Assembly: GCF_016744175.1 (NCBI RefSeq)
Contig: NZ_JADGEV010000026.1
Location: forward strand, 1-58,022
Length of the DNA: 58,022 nucleotides
From: Neptunomonas sp.
Lineage (GTDB): Bacteria; Pseudomonadota; Gammaproteobacteria; Pseudomonadales; Balneatricaceae
Reading direction: 5' to 3'
Below the pieces are notes generated by a model. That model searched no databases. It was given only the letters and a program-made list of their open reading frames with translations, and had not been told where the DNA came from. A program made the position numbers and the translations under genes. Below, in pieces: positions 1 to 8,185 of the stretch. Each line of letters starts with the position of its first letter. The stretch's first letter is position 1.

Positions 1-1
1 T

Positions 2-364
2 TACCAGACAACTCAAACGCAGGGAAAGCTTGTGCGTGTAGTACAGGGTGAAGTGTTTGATGTGGCCGTAGATATGCGTAAAGGCTCCCCCACGTTTGGT
101 CAATGGGTTGGCGCTACTCTATCAGCAGAAAATAAGCAGCAGCTATGGGTACCAGCAGGTTTTGCTCATGGCTTTTATGTGACGACAGATACGGCTGAGT
201 TTACCTATAAATGTACAGATTATTACCATCCAGAATCGGAAGTATCGGTAAAGTGGGATGACAGTGATTTAGCTATAGAGTGGCCTATTGCTCAGGGTAG
301 TGTGCCTTCTATCTCAGGTAAAGATATGCTAGGGCTCGCCTTTAAAGAGGCTCCGGCATTTTGA
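2..364 (+). CDS. rfbC: dTDP-4-dehydrorhamnose 3,5-epimerase, C-terminal part (cut by window edge)
   Basis: This is the C-terminal part of RmlC/RfbC, the cupin epimerase that converts dTDP-4-dehydro-6-deoxyglucose to dTDP-4-dehydrorhamnose for O-antigen or other rhamnose-containing glycans in the cytoplasm. The frame is open to the first base, so the true start lies upstream; the GTG at 32 is internal. The family block GKLVRVVQGEVFDVAVD is followed by SPTFGQWVG, the QLWVPAGFAHGF motif and the YKCTDYY segment that shapes the active site. About 120 residues of a family length near 180 are visible. The location beside polysaccharide export and transferase genes fits a role in surface glycan synthesis. 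A good terminator follows directly. Family assignment is confident. Confidence 0.93.
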   Translation, partial: YQTTQTQGKLVRVVQGEVFDVAVDMRKGSPTFGQWVGATLSAENKQQLWVPAGFAHGFYVTTDTAEFTYKCTDYYHPESEVSVKWDDSDLAIEWPIAQGSVPSISGKDMLGLAFKEAPAF

Positions 365-377
365 TGAAGTAGCTTAA

Positions 378-412
378 CAAGAAGCCAGTGCGGCTTCTTG
401 TGGTGTTTTTTA
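378..412 (+). terminator. Rho-independent terminator after rfbC
   Basis: A perfect 9-bp stem, CAAGAAGCC at 378-386 and GGCTTCTTG at 392-400, has a 5-nt loop and is followed by a T-rich tail. It lies 14 bases after the rfbC stop. The neighbouring gene is convergent, so the hairpin may also limit leftward transcription. Confidence 0.85.
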
Positions 413-422
413 ATATGTTTGT

Positions 423-2885
423 TTAAACAAAGCTAGCAGCGCTTAATTCAATATTCTCCCCAAAATCAATTGTGCCTATTAATGCCGCTTGCTCAAAATC
501 TCTACCGTGGTAGTCTGACGCCAAATGAAATAATGTGTATTCGCCTTGGTTTTCTTGATCTTTAAACATGACTATGTGGTTTTGTGTGGCGTATACCTCT
601 CCGGTTTTAAGGATTGGGGTTAGCGTTGACACTCCAACGTTACCAAAATTATTTTCCCCACTAATGTTTGATACGGTGATGGCGGCAAGTAATGCTTCTG
701 AGCTGAGCTGAGCCAAAGATTGTCCGGCGGATGCAGAAAAGCCTGTGATAATAGTAATATTATTGTCAGTGTGTACAAAGTGATTGGTTTGATAGTTGCT
801 GTTGCCTAGGTTTAACGTATTAAGGCTGCTGCCCGTGATGTGGCCGATATAAGCTGAAAGATCAATATAGTCTATACCTTGCTCAGTGCTTGCATCGAAA
901 TTGGTGATTGAAAGGCTGCCGTTATTAGTTCCTGTAAATACAATGGTTTCATGGCTCTGCTGCTGAGTAGAGAGTATCAGTGTGTCGCTGCCTTTGCCGG
1001 TATTGATAGTGCTGCTACTGGCTGCTTGGTTAAGCGTATCTGTGCTGATAGTGTCATCACCCGCCTCTGTGTTAATAGTTTTAGTAACGCTGCCAGAAAT
1101 TTCCACTCTATCATTCCCTTTACCTGTTTCAATAAAGAGCGTTAAGTCTGCCTGAGCGACGGATTTTGCAAGATTAAAGAGCAAGTTATCATCACCTGCT
1201 GCGGTGAGGTAGGTGAGCGGTGTCGGGTTTTGTTCTGGTATAGCATATTTAGTTACGGCTTGATCGGTGATCACTGCCGACAAGGTGATATCGTTTTTCA
1301 TGCCAAGCGCATCGAACAAACGAACATCGGTGAGTTCATCTATTTGCAGTGTTCCGTTATTGCCAATGCTGTGAAATTCTACTTTTTCTAATGCGTTGTT
1401 TGTTGAGCTAACACTGCTTAACCAGCTATCATGATCAACATTAATAGTAAATTCTTGAATGCCAGCCGAGCTATTGTTAGTGTTAACGCCGGCGATAAAA
1501 TTACCGGACTTCTCTCCTTTGCCCACATAATCAAAAATCGCTTGTGTACCGATTAGCTCATTAGTTTCTTTATATATTGCTGTATGTAGGTTCGATCCAG
1601 TGAGGTAGTCGGTGTAATAACCAAGAGCTTCTAATTTTTCTGTTCCACTGTAGTTCAGCACAATTTGTTTGCTGCTATAGCGTTGGCCATCAGAGTAGAA
1701 TTGAGAATAGCTAGCCCCTAGGCTCGCTTTAAATGAAGATAGCCCTAAGTGGGATATGGCTTGGTTTAAATAGACTACGAAATCTTCTGGTGTCGTTTGA
1801 ATAGGAGAGGCGTCTGGAAGCCCAATATTAACAGGCTCTCCATTTAGTGATAGTGCAACGCCTGAATACGGATTGTTGAAGAGAGGGGTTTCCCCCTGAG
1901 CAGCACTCGCTAGGTCGAATATCTCTAAGAGTAGCTTTTGGTTAGTCTGTTGGCTCAGCTTTGCTTCATCAAAGTAGGCACTAATGCTTGTGTCACCGGC
2001 CGCACTGTTACGAAAACCAATGCTGGTTTCGCCACTTAGCGCGTTAATGTTATCGATAGCTATATCACCTTGGCTCTCTACCGACCAAAAAGCGTTTGTG
2101 CCTAGCATCTTTTCTGCGTTAACCTGCTGCGCGTCAGTGGATTTGGTAGTCAAATATACATTTTCCAGCGCACTTGTCTCTAACTCTAGTGGCGATATGG
2201 AACTGCCTAGCTGAATCTTTAGAGAGTCGTTTCCTTCGTCTGCATTAATGGTATCGCCAGTTTGGGCTGTATTTTTGTTGTTAATTAAAGAAGCAATAAA
2301 AATATCGTCAGCTGCAGAGCCTATTAGCGTATCTTGAGTCGGTGTTAGGTGCTGTGTATATAAGCTGGATACCACTGCATCTACAGTGGAATGCTCTGAA
2401 GTGATTGTCTCTAATAATTGCTGAGAGTAACTAAAATCAAACGTATTGTTAGGCTTTGCTCTTATAAAGTGCGTGCTAACTTCTATTTTATTATGTAAGT
2501 TTTGAACTACGACACCCCAATTAGGGGCGTTTTGTCCAATACCTAGTAGGGTTGTTATCGCATCGAGTGCTGCTTCGCCGCGAGATGCTCCCTTAGAAAG
2601 AGTGCTTTCAATAAATTGAATACCCTCTTGAAGAAATGTTTCATCTACATTGTTATTAAGTAAACGCGTAGCGAATTGGATAGAAAAATCTTTATTAGAA
2701 AGCGATTCTGCGTAAATGGATTGAAACTCGTATGTAGAGGCTAGGTCGTTTGCTAGGTTAGCAAGAGAGATTTGATAGCGAGGTGTGTCGGCGAAACGTA
2801 AGATTATGGAGGCAGGAGCTGCGGCATCAAACATGCCTATAATTAAAGGCGTCAGTATATTTGATGGAATATCGTTAGTTTTCAT
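423..2885 (-). CDS. RTX-repeat, DUF4214-like surface protein, shorter paralog of the 4436-7765 gene
   Basis: This 820-aa acidic protein has no Sec signal peptide and only scattered cysteines, as expected of type I secreted surface proteins. Residues about 1-170 form a helical DUF4214-like module (GMFDAAAP, SLANLANDLA, GASRGEAA). Calcium-binding RTX-like nonapeptides follow: TLIGSAADD, DEGNDSLKI, GKGNDRVEI, EAGDDTIST and GKGSDTLIL. It aligns end to end with the 1109-aa neighbour: GFRNSAAGD against GFRNADAGD, and VDHDSWLSSVSSTNN against VDRNSWVDQVRSTNN. Codon use is ordinary (AAT common), unlike the strongly biased paralog, suggesting lower expression. ATG 2885 has an AAGGAG site. The secretion route is inferred from composition; no T1SS genes are in the window. 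S-layer or adhesin function is inferred. Confidence 0.75.
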   Translation of the reverse strand: MKTNDIPSNILTPLIIGMFDAAAPASIILRFADTPRYQISLANLANDLASTYEFQSIYAESLSNKDFSIQFATRLLNNNVDETFLQEGIQFIESTLSKGASRGEAALDAITTLLGIGQNAPNWGVVVQNLHNKIEVSTHFIRAKPNNTFDFSYSQQLLETITSEHSTVDAVVSSLYTQHLTPTQDTLIGSAADDIFIASLINNKNTAQTGDTINADEGNDSLKIQLGSSISPLELETSALENVYLTTKSTDAQQVNAEKMLGTNAFWSVESQGDIAIDNINALSGETSIGFRNSAAGDTSISAYFDEAKLSQQTNQKLLLEIFDLASAAQGETPLFNNPYSGVALSLNGEPVNIGLPDASPIQTTPEDFVVYLNQAISHLGLSSFKASLGASYSQFYSDGQRYSSKQIVLNYSGTEKLEALGYYTDYLTGSNLHTAIYKETNELIGTQAIFDYVGKGEKSGNFIAGVNTNNSSAGIQEFTINVDHDSWLSSVSSTNNALEKVEFHSIGNNGTLQIDELTDVRLFDALGMKNDITLSAVITDQAVTKYAIPEQNPTPLTYLTAAGDDNLLFNLAKSVAQADLTLFIETGKGNDRVEISGSVTKTINTEAGDDTISTDTLNQAASSSTINTGKGSDTLILSTQQQSHETIVFTGTNNGSLSITNFDASTEQGIDYIDLSAYIGHITGSSLNTLNLGNSNYQTNHFVHTDNNITIITGFSASAGQSLAQLSSEALLAAITVSNISGENNFGNVGVSTLTPILKTGEVYATQNHIVMFKDQENQGEYTLFHLASDYHGRDFEQAALIGTIDFGENIELSAASFV

Positions 2886-2890
2886 TTTGG

Positions 2891-2926
2891 CTCCTTGCCG
2901 GAAAACTAGAGTATTAAAGCGGCAAG
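2891..2926 (-). promoter_or_regulatory. Hairpin overlapping the ribosome binding site of the 820-aa gene
   Basis: On the minus strand CTTGCCG (2926-2920) can pair with CGGCAAG (2900-2894). The last three bases of the second arm are the first half of the AAGGAG ribosome binding site (2896-2891). The loop is 19 nt. It could mask the site in the mRNA; the stem is short and control is inferred. Confidence 0.35.
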
Positions 2927-2961
2927 TTGATTAGCTTCCCGCTTAAGGCTTGTCTGTGCAC

Positions 2962-3273
2962 TTAATGTGTCGTTGCAGTCTTAGGCTTGCGCGCAATTGG
3001 CTTTTTGGCGGCTGGTTTTTTGGCAGCGGGCTTGCGTACGGTAGGCTTTTTTGCTGCTGCTTTCTTGGCGGGCGCCGATACTATAGCATCATTATTCAGT
3101 AAGTCGGGTAGAGCCTGTAGATAGGCTGTGCGGGCTGTGCGAACAACTGCTAGCTCTGCTTCTAGCTGTTCAATTTTTTGGTCACAAAAACGCGCCGAAT
3201 TAAGTTTTGTTTGTGCTTCGGGGCTAAGCTTTTCTATTTCGTACTGTTTGTTATCAATCGTTAGCGTTGCCAT
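2962..3273 (-). CDS. Small protein with lysine/alanine-rich tail (DUF6447-like)
   Basis: A 103-aa protein in two parts. Residues 1-60 start with MATLTIDNKQYEIEKLS and form a probable helical segment containing DQKIEQLEAELAVVRTARTAYL. Residues 65-103 are a histone-H1-like tail of AAKK/RKPAAKKP repeats. The N-terminal part resembles the DUF6447 family, small proteins often found beside secreted repeat proteins. The function is unknown; the basic tail could bind acidic protein, glycan or nucleic acid. It lies between the two surface-protein genes and is co-directional with both, which makes a chaperone or accessory role possible but unproven. The start is ATG with a weak GGA-type ribosome binding site. 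Confidence 0.6.
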   Translation of the reverse strand: MATLTIDNKQYEIEKLSPEAQTKLNSARFCDQKIEQLEAELAVVRTARTAYLQALPDLLNNDAIVSAPAKKAAAKKPTVRKPAAKKPAAKKPIARKPKTATTH

Positions 3274-3402
3274 ATATTTTCCATATTATGTAATAAACGC
3301 AGGTATCTTATCCTAAACGCTACAAGCTGTCAGTTTGTGGCGTAAGGGCTCTTACTCTCGAATATAGGGTGGAAGTTAACTTATTTAAAATTTTGCTTTG
3401 AC

Positions 3403-4134
3403 TTAAATAAAATCATTGGCTGCCATGTTAGGAATGCCGGTCAATGCTGCTTCATTAGCGTTCTGAGGTATGCTCGTGTCTACTGCTCCAGAAAGTGCTG
3501 TAATAAGGTCTTGTAAGGCACTATTTGCATCATTGCCAGTAAGGTTGTTAACAAGCGCTATAATGTCAGCTTCAGAGCCGAGTGCGCTCCCTAGTTTTGA
3601 TAAATCTACATTGGGCAAGTTAACGGAAGCAGGATCTAAAGCAGAAAGATCTTCTCCAGATAGGCCAAGTTGTGATAGTGCGCCAAATAAAGCAATAAAC
3701 ATGTTTTCAAGGCCTAGCCCATCTAATGAGGGAGTAGCTTGCCCAGCTGTATCTTGAGTGAATTCAGTAATCAGTTTGCTGTAGCTATCAAAACCTGCGA
3801 GTAACTCCTCCATGGAGCTTAGATCGCTGAGGTTTAAAGCTCCGACCTCTTGTGTGAGGTTGGCAGCAGCATCGCTAGCGTGTGTGGTAGTGGCTACTTG
3901 GCCTGTGTCAGGTGTGTCGTTACTGGTTGTGAGGTTGTAACTGCTAAAGAACTCTCTTACCACTGCTCCGGTCACTTGTTGACCATAAAGCTCTGCCAGC
4001 ATGTCATAGGTTACGTTGAATTGCGCTGCCGTATCGTAGATGACTAAAGGGTTATCTAAATTACTATAGATAAAGGCACGGGCATCGCTAAAGCTTACCC
4101 CGTATTGTGATAGAAGCGCTTCGGTGTTTGTCAT
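3403..4134 (-). CDS. Unknown acidic protein between the two surface-protein genes
   Basis: A 243-aa protein that I do not recognise. Residues 1-70 (ALLSQYGVSFSDARAFI, then VTYDMLAELYGQQVTGAVVREFF) look like a compact helical module. This resembles the DUF4214-like modules of the neighbours, which detect short helices spaced by glycines. The rest is rich in Asp, Ser, Leu and Asn, low in Lys and Arg, has no cysteine and no signal peptide, so it too may leave by a type I exporter. Repeated leucine-aspartate motifs (LSALDPASVNLPNVDLSKL) are seen. A GGGGAG ribosome binding site precedes ATG 4134. Co-location with the calcium-repeat paralogs suggests a shared surface role. Confidence 0.55.
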   Translation of the reverse strand: MTNTEALLSQYGVSFSDARAFIYSNLDNPLVIYDTAAQFNVTYDMLAELYGQQVTGAVVREFFSSYNLTTSNDTPDTGQVATTTHASDAAANLTQEVGALNLSDLSSMEELLAGFDSYSKLITEFTQDTAGQATPSLDGLGLENMFIALFGALSQLGLSGEDLSALDPASVNLPNVDLSKLGSALGSEADIIALVNNLTGNDANSALQDLITALSGAVDTSIPQNANEAALTGIPNMAANDFI

Positions 4135-4333
4135 GGTACTCCCCTGTGTAGTGTTTATGCGTCCTGCTGCTGATATGCGATTTTTATATTAGGTAATGAA
4201 TTACTCGCATCGGTATGGCGGCTGCAACAATGGTGGACATGGTCTTTGTTGATCAAATAATTGTGGTGGTTTTGGTTGTGTTTGTCCAGTGGTGGTATAT
4301 CAATAATGAGTTGGTGGAAGTTTGTTTAGGCGT

Positions 4334-4394
4334 AAAAAAACCCCCAGCGCTTGCGCGAAGGGGGTTGTGTTCGTAACCACTTAACTAGCAGTGG
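4334..4394 (-). terminator. Terminator and extra hairpin after the 1109-aa surface-protein gene
   Basis: Reading leftward from the 1109-aa gene, the transcript meets a CCACT/AGTGG hairpin (4377-4381 with 4390-4394). It then meets a strong GC hairpin, CCCCC at 341-345 of this kilobase pairing with GGGGG at 360-364, with GCGC pairs inside. A run of T on the minus strand (4334-4340) follows. This is a textbook rho-independent terminator. The upstream hairpin may protect the 3' end of an abundant mRNA. The rest of 4135-4333 shows no gene. Confidence 0.85.
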
Positions 4395-4435
4395 CAAACG
4401 GCTTAATAACTAGGTCATTAAACCGTTACGATAAC

Positions 4436-7400
4436 TTATGCTAGGTTCAATAGAGCCAAAGCAGCGATTTCAGATGCAGCTGGAGCAGTTGCGTCTGTAC
4501 CGAAGTCAACCACACCCAGAAGATTCGCAGCTGTGTAGTCAGCGTTAGTATTAGTTGTAGCGTTATGATCCCAAGTTAGCTGGAATACTTTGTATTCGCC
4601 AACGTTTAGGTTGTTATGGATCATTACTACAGCTTCACCAGTAGCGCCTACAAGGCTAGTGATACCGCCAGCATTTGTTTGTGCGTTAAGGTCTGTATCG
4701 TCCAAAGAAGCATAAGTAGTAGCAACGTTGTTCAACGAAGCTAGAAGCTTGGCTTCTGTTAGACCTGCAAACGTGTCAGTAGTTGTAAATGTAGCATCAG
4801 TAGATACAGTAACAGAGTTAACTTCTGTTGTAGCATCAGCATTCAATGTAGTAGCAATGCGTGCTTCAGATACAGAAGAACCAGATAGAGACAGCTTGTT
4901 AGTTAGGTAAGCTGTGAAATCTAGGATATCTTCTTCACCAGCTGTGTCATCGTCAAAACCGATGATGCTAGTTTTAGTCCAAGTAGTATCGAAAACGATA
5001 GTGTTGTTACTAGTCGCGTCAGATGCAAGAGCGATTAGGTTATCGCCAGCGTCGCCGTGGATAGTAGAATCATTATCGAAGATAGATACGGCACCAACAA
5101 TACCAGTCACTTCAACTTCAGCAGCAGAAGTATGAACGTTGTGATTAGTGATTGCAGTGTTCATTAGAACAGCAAGCGCAGCATCAGCAATGTCAGACTG
5201 TGAGCCAGTACCCGTGATTAGAGCAGTTTTCTCAGTAGCTGTTAGTGCAGCGATATCAGCAGCCTGATATGTACCACCAGCTGCAGTACCAGTACCAACA
5301 ACAGTGATAATCGGTTCTAGTGTTTCAGCAGCAATATCATCAACTTTAGATTCGATGAATAGAACGTTGCCTGGACCATCTTTGTAAGATAGTAGGTCAG
5401 ACAATACGCGATCAGAATCGATAGCTTGCTTGATAGCATTGTTGATTGTTAGCTGAGAAGCTTGGTAGTTAGTACCAGCAGTTACGTCTACAGTAGTTTC
5501 AAAACCGTTGAAGCTAACTGTTAGCTTAGTTTTGAATAGTACGTTTGTAGAAGCAAGTGCAGCATCAGAAAGAACGTCAAATGCATTTGCACCAGTGTAA
5601 CCAACAGCTTCACCTGCCTGAGCACCTAGAGCCCATACCGCTTTAGCAGCAGTTTGGTCAACAAATACAGTGTCATCGCCAGTGCCAGCTTCGATGATGT
5701 AATCGCCGCCGCCCATTACATTAACGTAGTCATTGCCAGCACCAGAAACGATGTTTAGTTCGTTAACGTTAACGCCTTGAGTTTGGTTTGCATACCAGTC
5801 ATCAGCAGTAGGAGCAAGAACGCCGCCTTCAACAACAGAAACAGTTAGGTTGTCGTTACCAGCACCGCCCGTTACGTTTAGGATGAAGTCTTCATGGCCT
5901 ACAGCAGACTCTTCAACAGTTAGCGTTAGCTTGTCGTTTGCAGAACCCATAGTGTAGTTGAAGTTAACATCGTCAGCGTCTGGATTAGATGCAGTGTCTG
6001 TTAGGTCTAGGTACTTAGCGATAACTGATTCGTTAAGGTCAGCAGTCAAAGTTACATCATTAGACATGCTAGAAGCATCAAATACACGAACGTCGTTTAG
6101 AACGTCGATACGTACTGTACCGTTAGAACCGATGTTCTCAACAAATACTTCTTCAAGTGTGTTGTTAGTAGAACGAACCTGGTCAACCCAGCTATTACGG
6201 TCAACATCGATGTTGAACTGCTGAATGCCTTGAGAGCCTGAAACAGTACCCTGAGAGATGTTACCAGCAATAAAGTCACCTGCTTTAGAACCGCGACCAA
6301 CGTTATCAAGAATAACGTCAACCTGAGTTAGCTGGTTAGTTGTTGATGGAGGTGCATCCAAGATAGCTGTATGGATGTTAGTGTCAGCAGGTAGGTCACC
6401 TGTTGGCGTAGTCCAACCTACAGCGCCTAGTTCTTCAGAACCAGTGTTCGTTAATACGATCTGAGTACCTTCGTATTTCAAACCATCATCAGAGTTAAAC
6501 TTAGAGAAAGTTTCGCCAAGAGAAGCAGAGATACTAGTTAGGCCAGCTAGGTCTAGAGCAGCGTTTAGATCAGCAAGTAATGCAACGTAAGTAGTTGTTA
6601 CAGGTGCAGCGCCTGCTACAGTGTGCTCTACGCCATCAATAGTGAACTTGAAACCGTTATATGGGTTGTTAGACAGTGGAGTACCGTCATCAGCCATACT
6701 TTCTAGATCAAGTAGTTCTAAGAACAACTGTGAACCAGCAGTAGTACCGTCTGGAGCAGTGATGTGATCAGTATCGTAGTATACTTCGTAGTTTACATCA
6801 CCAGCATCCGCGTTACGGAAACCAAGAGTAGTTGTGTGGCTGTCTTCACGAACATCTTCGATAACTAGGTTGGCGCGGCTATCAGTAGACCAGTACTGCT
6901 TAGTGCCGTTCATGTCCTGAGCGTCGATCTGAACCTGTCCATCTTGACCGTCTGTACCGCCATCTTGGATGTCGTTATCAGCAGAATCTGTTGCTTCAGC
7001 TTGAGCGCGGAAATGTGCAACTTCAACTGACTCAGTTTTCAAAGAAATAGCTTGAGCCTGAGAGTTACCGATTTCAGCCATTAGTGTGTCTGTACCTGCG
7101 CCGCCATTGATAACGTCGCCAGACTGAGCTGAATTGCTGTTGTTAAAGATCCATGCTGTGAATGCATCGTTACCAGCAGAACCAGTAAGCATGTCCTGGC
7201 CAGTAGTTAGGTTCTGAGCAGTAGAGTCAAGACCTGCATCGATCAATACTTTCTGGTTAGAAACAGAAGTAGTGTCAGCATTAACGTTTGCAACAACTGC
7301 TTGCAAAGAAGCGAAGTCAGATTCAGCGTTTAATTTAGTTGTAGCGAAGTACGTTGCTACGTCTACCTTGTTCAGAAGGCCCTGAGCTGCAGAACCCCAA

Positions 7401-7765
7401 GTTGGGTCAGCAACGTCGACAGCCATTAGTGCTGTAACTACAGTGTTAGCAGTCTCACCACGTGAAGCGCCACCATTAAGAGAAGCTTTAACGAAATCAA
7501 TACCAGCAGTCAAAGTTGCTGCGTCTGTGTTTCCGTCTAGAATGTTTGTAGCGAAACGTGTAGCGAATTCGTCGTTAGTCAACCATGTAGGGTATAGAGA
7601 CGCGAATTCATCTGTAGCTGCTAAGTCGTTTGCAAGAGATGCAACAGACTGGCCTGCTTCGATTGAAGTAACAAAACCGTTCATAAGTTCTGCTGATGGT
7701 GCTGCGTCGAACATGCCGACTAGTAGAGAAATAACGTCATTACGTTGTGTAGCTGTGATAGCCAT
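4436..7765 (-). CDS. Large RTX-repeat, DUF4214-like S-layer-type surface protein, probably highly expressed
   Basis: This 1109-aa, very acidic, cysteine-free protein has no Sec signal and fits a type I secreted S-layer or surface-array protein. Residues about 1-130 are the DUF4214-like helical module (LLVGMFDAAPSAELM, VASLANDLAATDEFASLYP, GGASRGETA). RTX-type repeats include MLTGSAGND, NGGAGTDTL, TGGAGNDNL, VSGAGNDYV and EAGTGDDTV. The remainder is threonine-, alanine- and asparagine-rich beta structure. Codon choice is strongly biased (AAC, GTT, ACT, GCT and CTA-poor), unlike the 820-aa paralog, which suggests abundant expression. ATG 7765 has an AAGGAG site inside a CCTTGATCAAGG palindrome. 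The long upstream region holds a CRP-like site, and a strong terminator follows. The S-layer call is inferred; secretion genes are outside the window. Confidence 0.75.
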   Translation of the reverse strand: MAITATQRNDVISLLVGMFDAAPSAELMNGFVTSIEAGQSVASLANDLAATDEFASLYPTWLTNDEFATRFATNILDGNTDAATLTAGIDFVKASLNGGASRGETANTVVTALMAVDVADPTWGSAAQGLLNKVDVATYFATTKLNAESDFASLQAVVANVNADTTSVSNQKVLIDAGLDSTAQNLTTGQDMLTGSAGNDAFTAWIFNNSNSAQSGDVINGGAGTDTLMAEIGNSQAQAISLKTESVEVAHFRAQAEATDSADNDIQDGGTDGQDGQVQIDAQDMNGTKQYWSTDSRANLVIEDVREDSHTTTLGFRNADAGDVNYEVYYDTDHITAPDGTTAGSQLFLELLDLESMADDGTPLSNNPYNGFKFTIDGVEHTVAGAAPVTTTYVALLADLNAALDLAGLTSISASLGETFSKFNSDDGLKYEGTQIVLTNTGSEELGAVGWTTPTGDLPADTNIHTAILDAPPSTTNQLTQVDVILDNVGRGSKAGDFIAGNISQGTVSGSQGIQQFNIDVDRNSWVDQVRSTNNTLEEVFVENIGSNGTVRIDVLNDVRVFDASSMSNDVTLTADLNESVIAKYLDLTDTASNPDADDVNFNYTMGSANDKLTLTVEESAVGHEDFILNVTGGAGNDNLTVSVVEGGVLAPTADDWYANQTQGVNVNELNIVSGAGNDYVNVMGGGDYIIEAGTGDDTVFVDQTAAKAVWALGAQAGEAVGYTGANAFDVLSDAALASTNVLFKTKLTVSFNGFETTVDVTAGTNYQASQLTINNAIKQAIDSDRVLSDLLSYKDGPGNVLFIESKVDDIAAETLEPIITVVGTGTAAGGTYQAADIAALTATEKTALITGTGSQSDIADAALAVLMNTAITNHNVHTSAAEVEVTGIVGAVSIFDNDSTIHGDAGDNLIALASDATSNNTIVFDTTWTKTSIIGFDDDTAGEEDILDFTAYLTNKLSLSGSSVSEARIATTLNADATTEVNSVTVSTDATFTTTDTFAGLTEAKLLASLNNVATTYASLDDTDLNAQTNAGGITSLVGATGEAVVMIHNNLNVGEYKVFQLTWDHNATTNTNADYTAANLLGVVDFGTDATAPAASEIAALALLNLA

Positions 7766-7967
7766 TTAAAGCTCCTTGATCAAGGTTGTTTACTAAACAT
7801 TTACTAATTATGGTTTATTCCCAATATGTGAATAAACCAAAAATATTACCGTTTAATTACGGTTCATATGATACCGAAGTTAATATTTCTACTAACTCAG
7901 ACGTTTAGTGCCCATAAGCTATGTCACTGTACGCAAATGAAGAATAGGTTAAACAAAGAGTTTTTGA

Positions 7968-7983
7968 TGTGACGGACATCACA
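7968..7983. promoter_or_regulatory. CRP-like operator upstream of the 1109-aa surface-protein gene
   Basis: The sequence TGTGACGGACATCACA is a perfect TGTGA-N6-TCACA palindrome, the consensus of Crp/Vfr-type regulators. It lies about 200 bases before the gene start, in a long A/T-rich non-coding stretch (7766-8185). A Crp-type regulator with the matching recognition helix is encoded at 15937-16632. Whether it activates or represses cannot be read from the sequence. Confidence 0.6.
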
Positions 7984-8104
7984 CAACTACACATTTCCTT
8001 TGTATTTCCATATTCCATATCACGCAATGACACTTGTTTTGGTACTAAAACGCCGAAAAAATACCCCAATGCAAAGAGTCTGGATGCAATGTCGATATTA
8101 TTTA

Positions 8105-8145
8105 CCCAGATATATTAGCATTAATTGCAATTAATGCTAACTGGG
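8105..8145. promoter_or_regulatory. Long perfect palindrome with terminator-like T tract
   Basis: A 26-bp perfect palindrome at 8115-8140 (13-bp arms beginning TTAGCATTAATTG) is extended by CCCAG at 8105-8109 and CTGGG at 8141-8145, with a 5-nt bulge on one side. A T tract follows on the plus strand at 8153. It lies just downstream of the leftward PIG-L gene and could act as a terminator or as an operator for the divergent side. Confidence 0.5.
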
Positions 8146-8185
8146 CAAATTGTTTTTTTATAAGTTTTTAATGCGTCGCAGGGTG

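Noticed and set aside
4728-7769. Plus-strand frames opposite the 1109-aa gene
   Set aside because: They follow from the strong codon bias of the sense gene and lack start signals.
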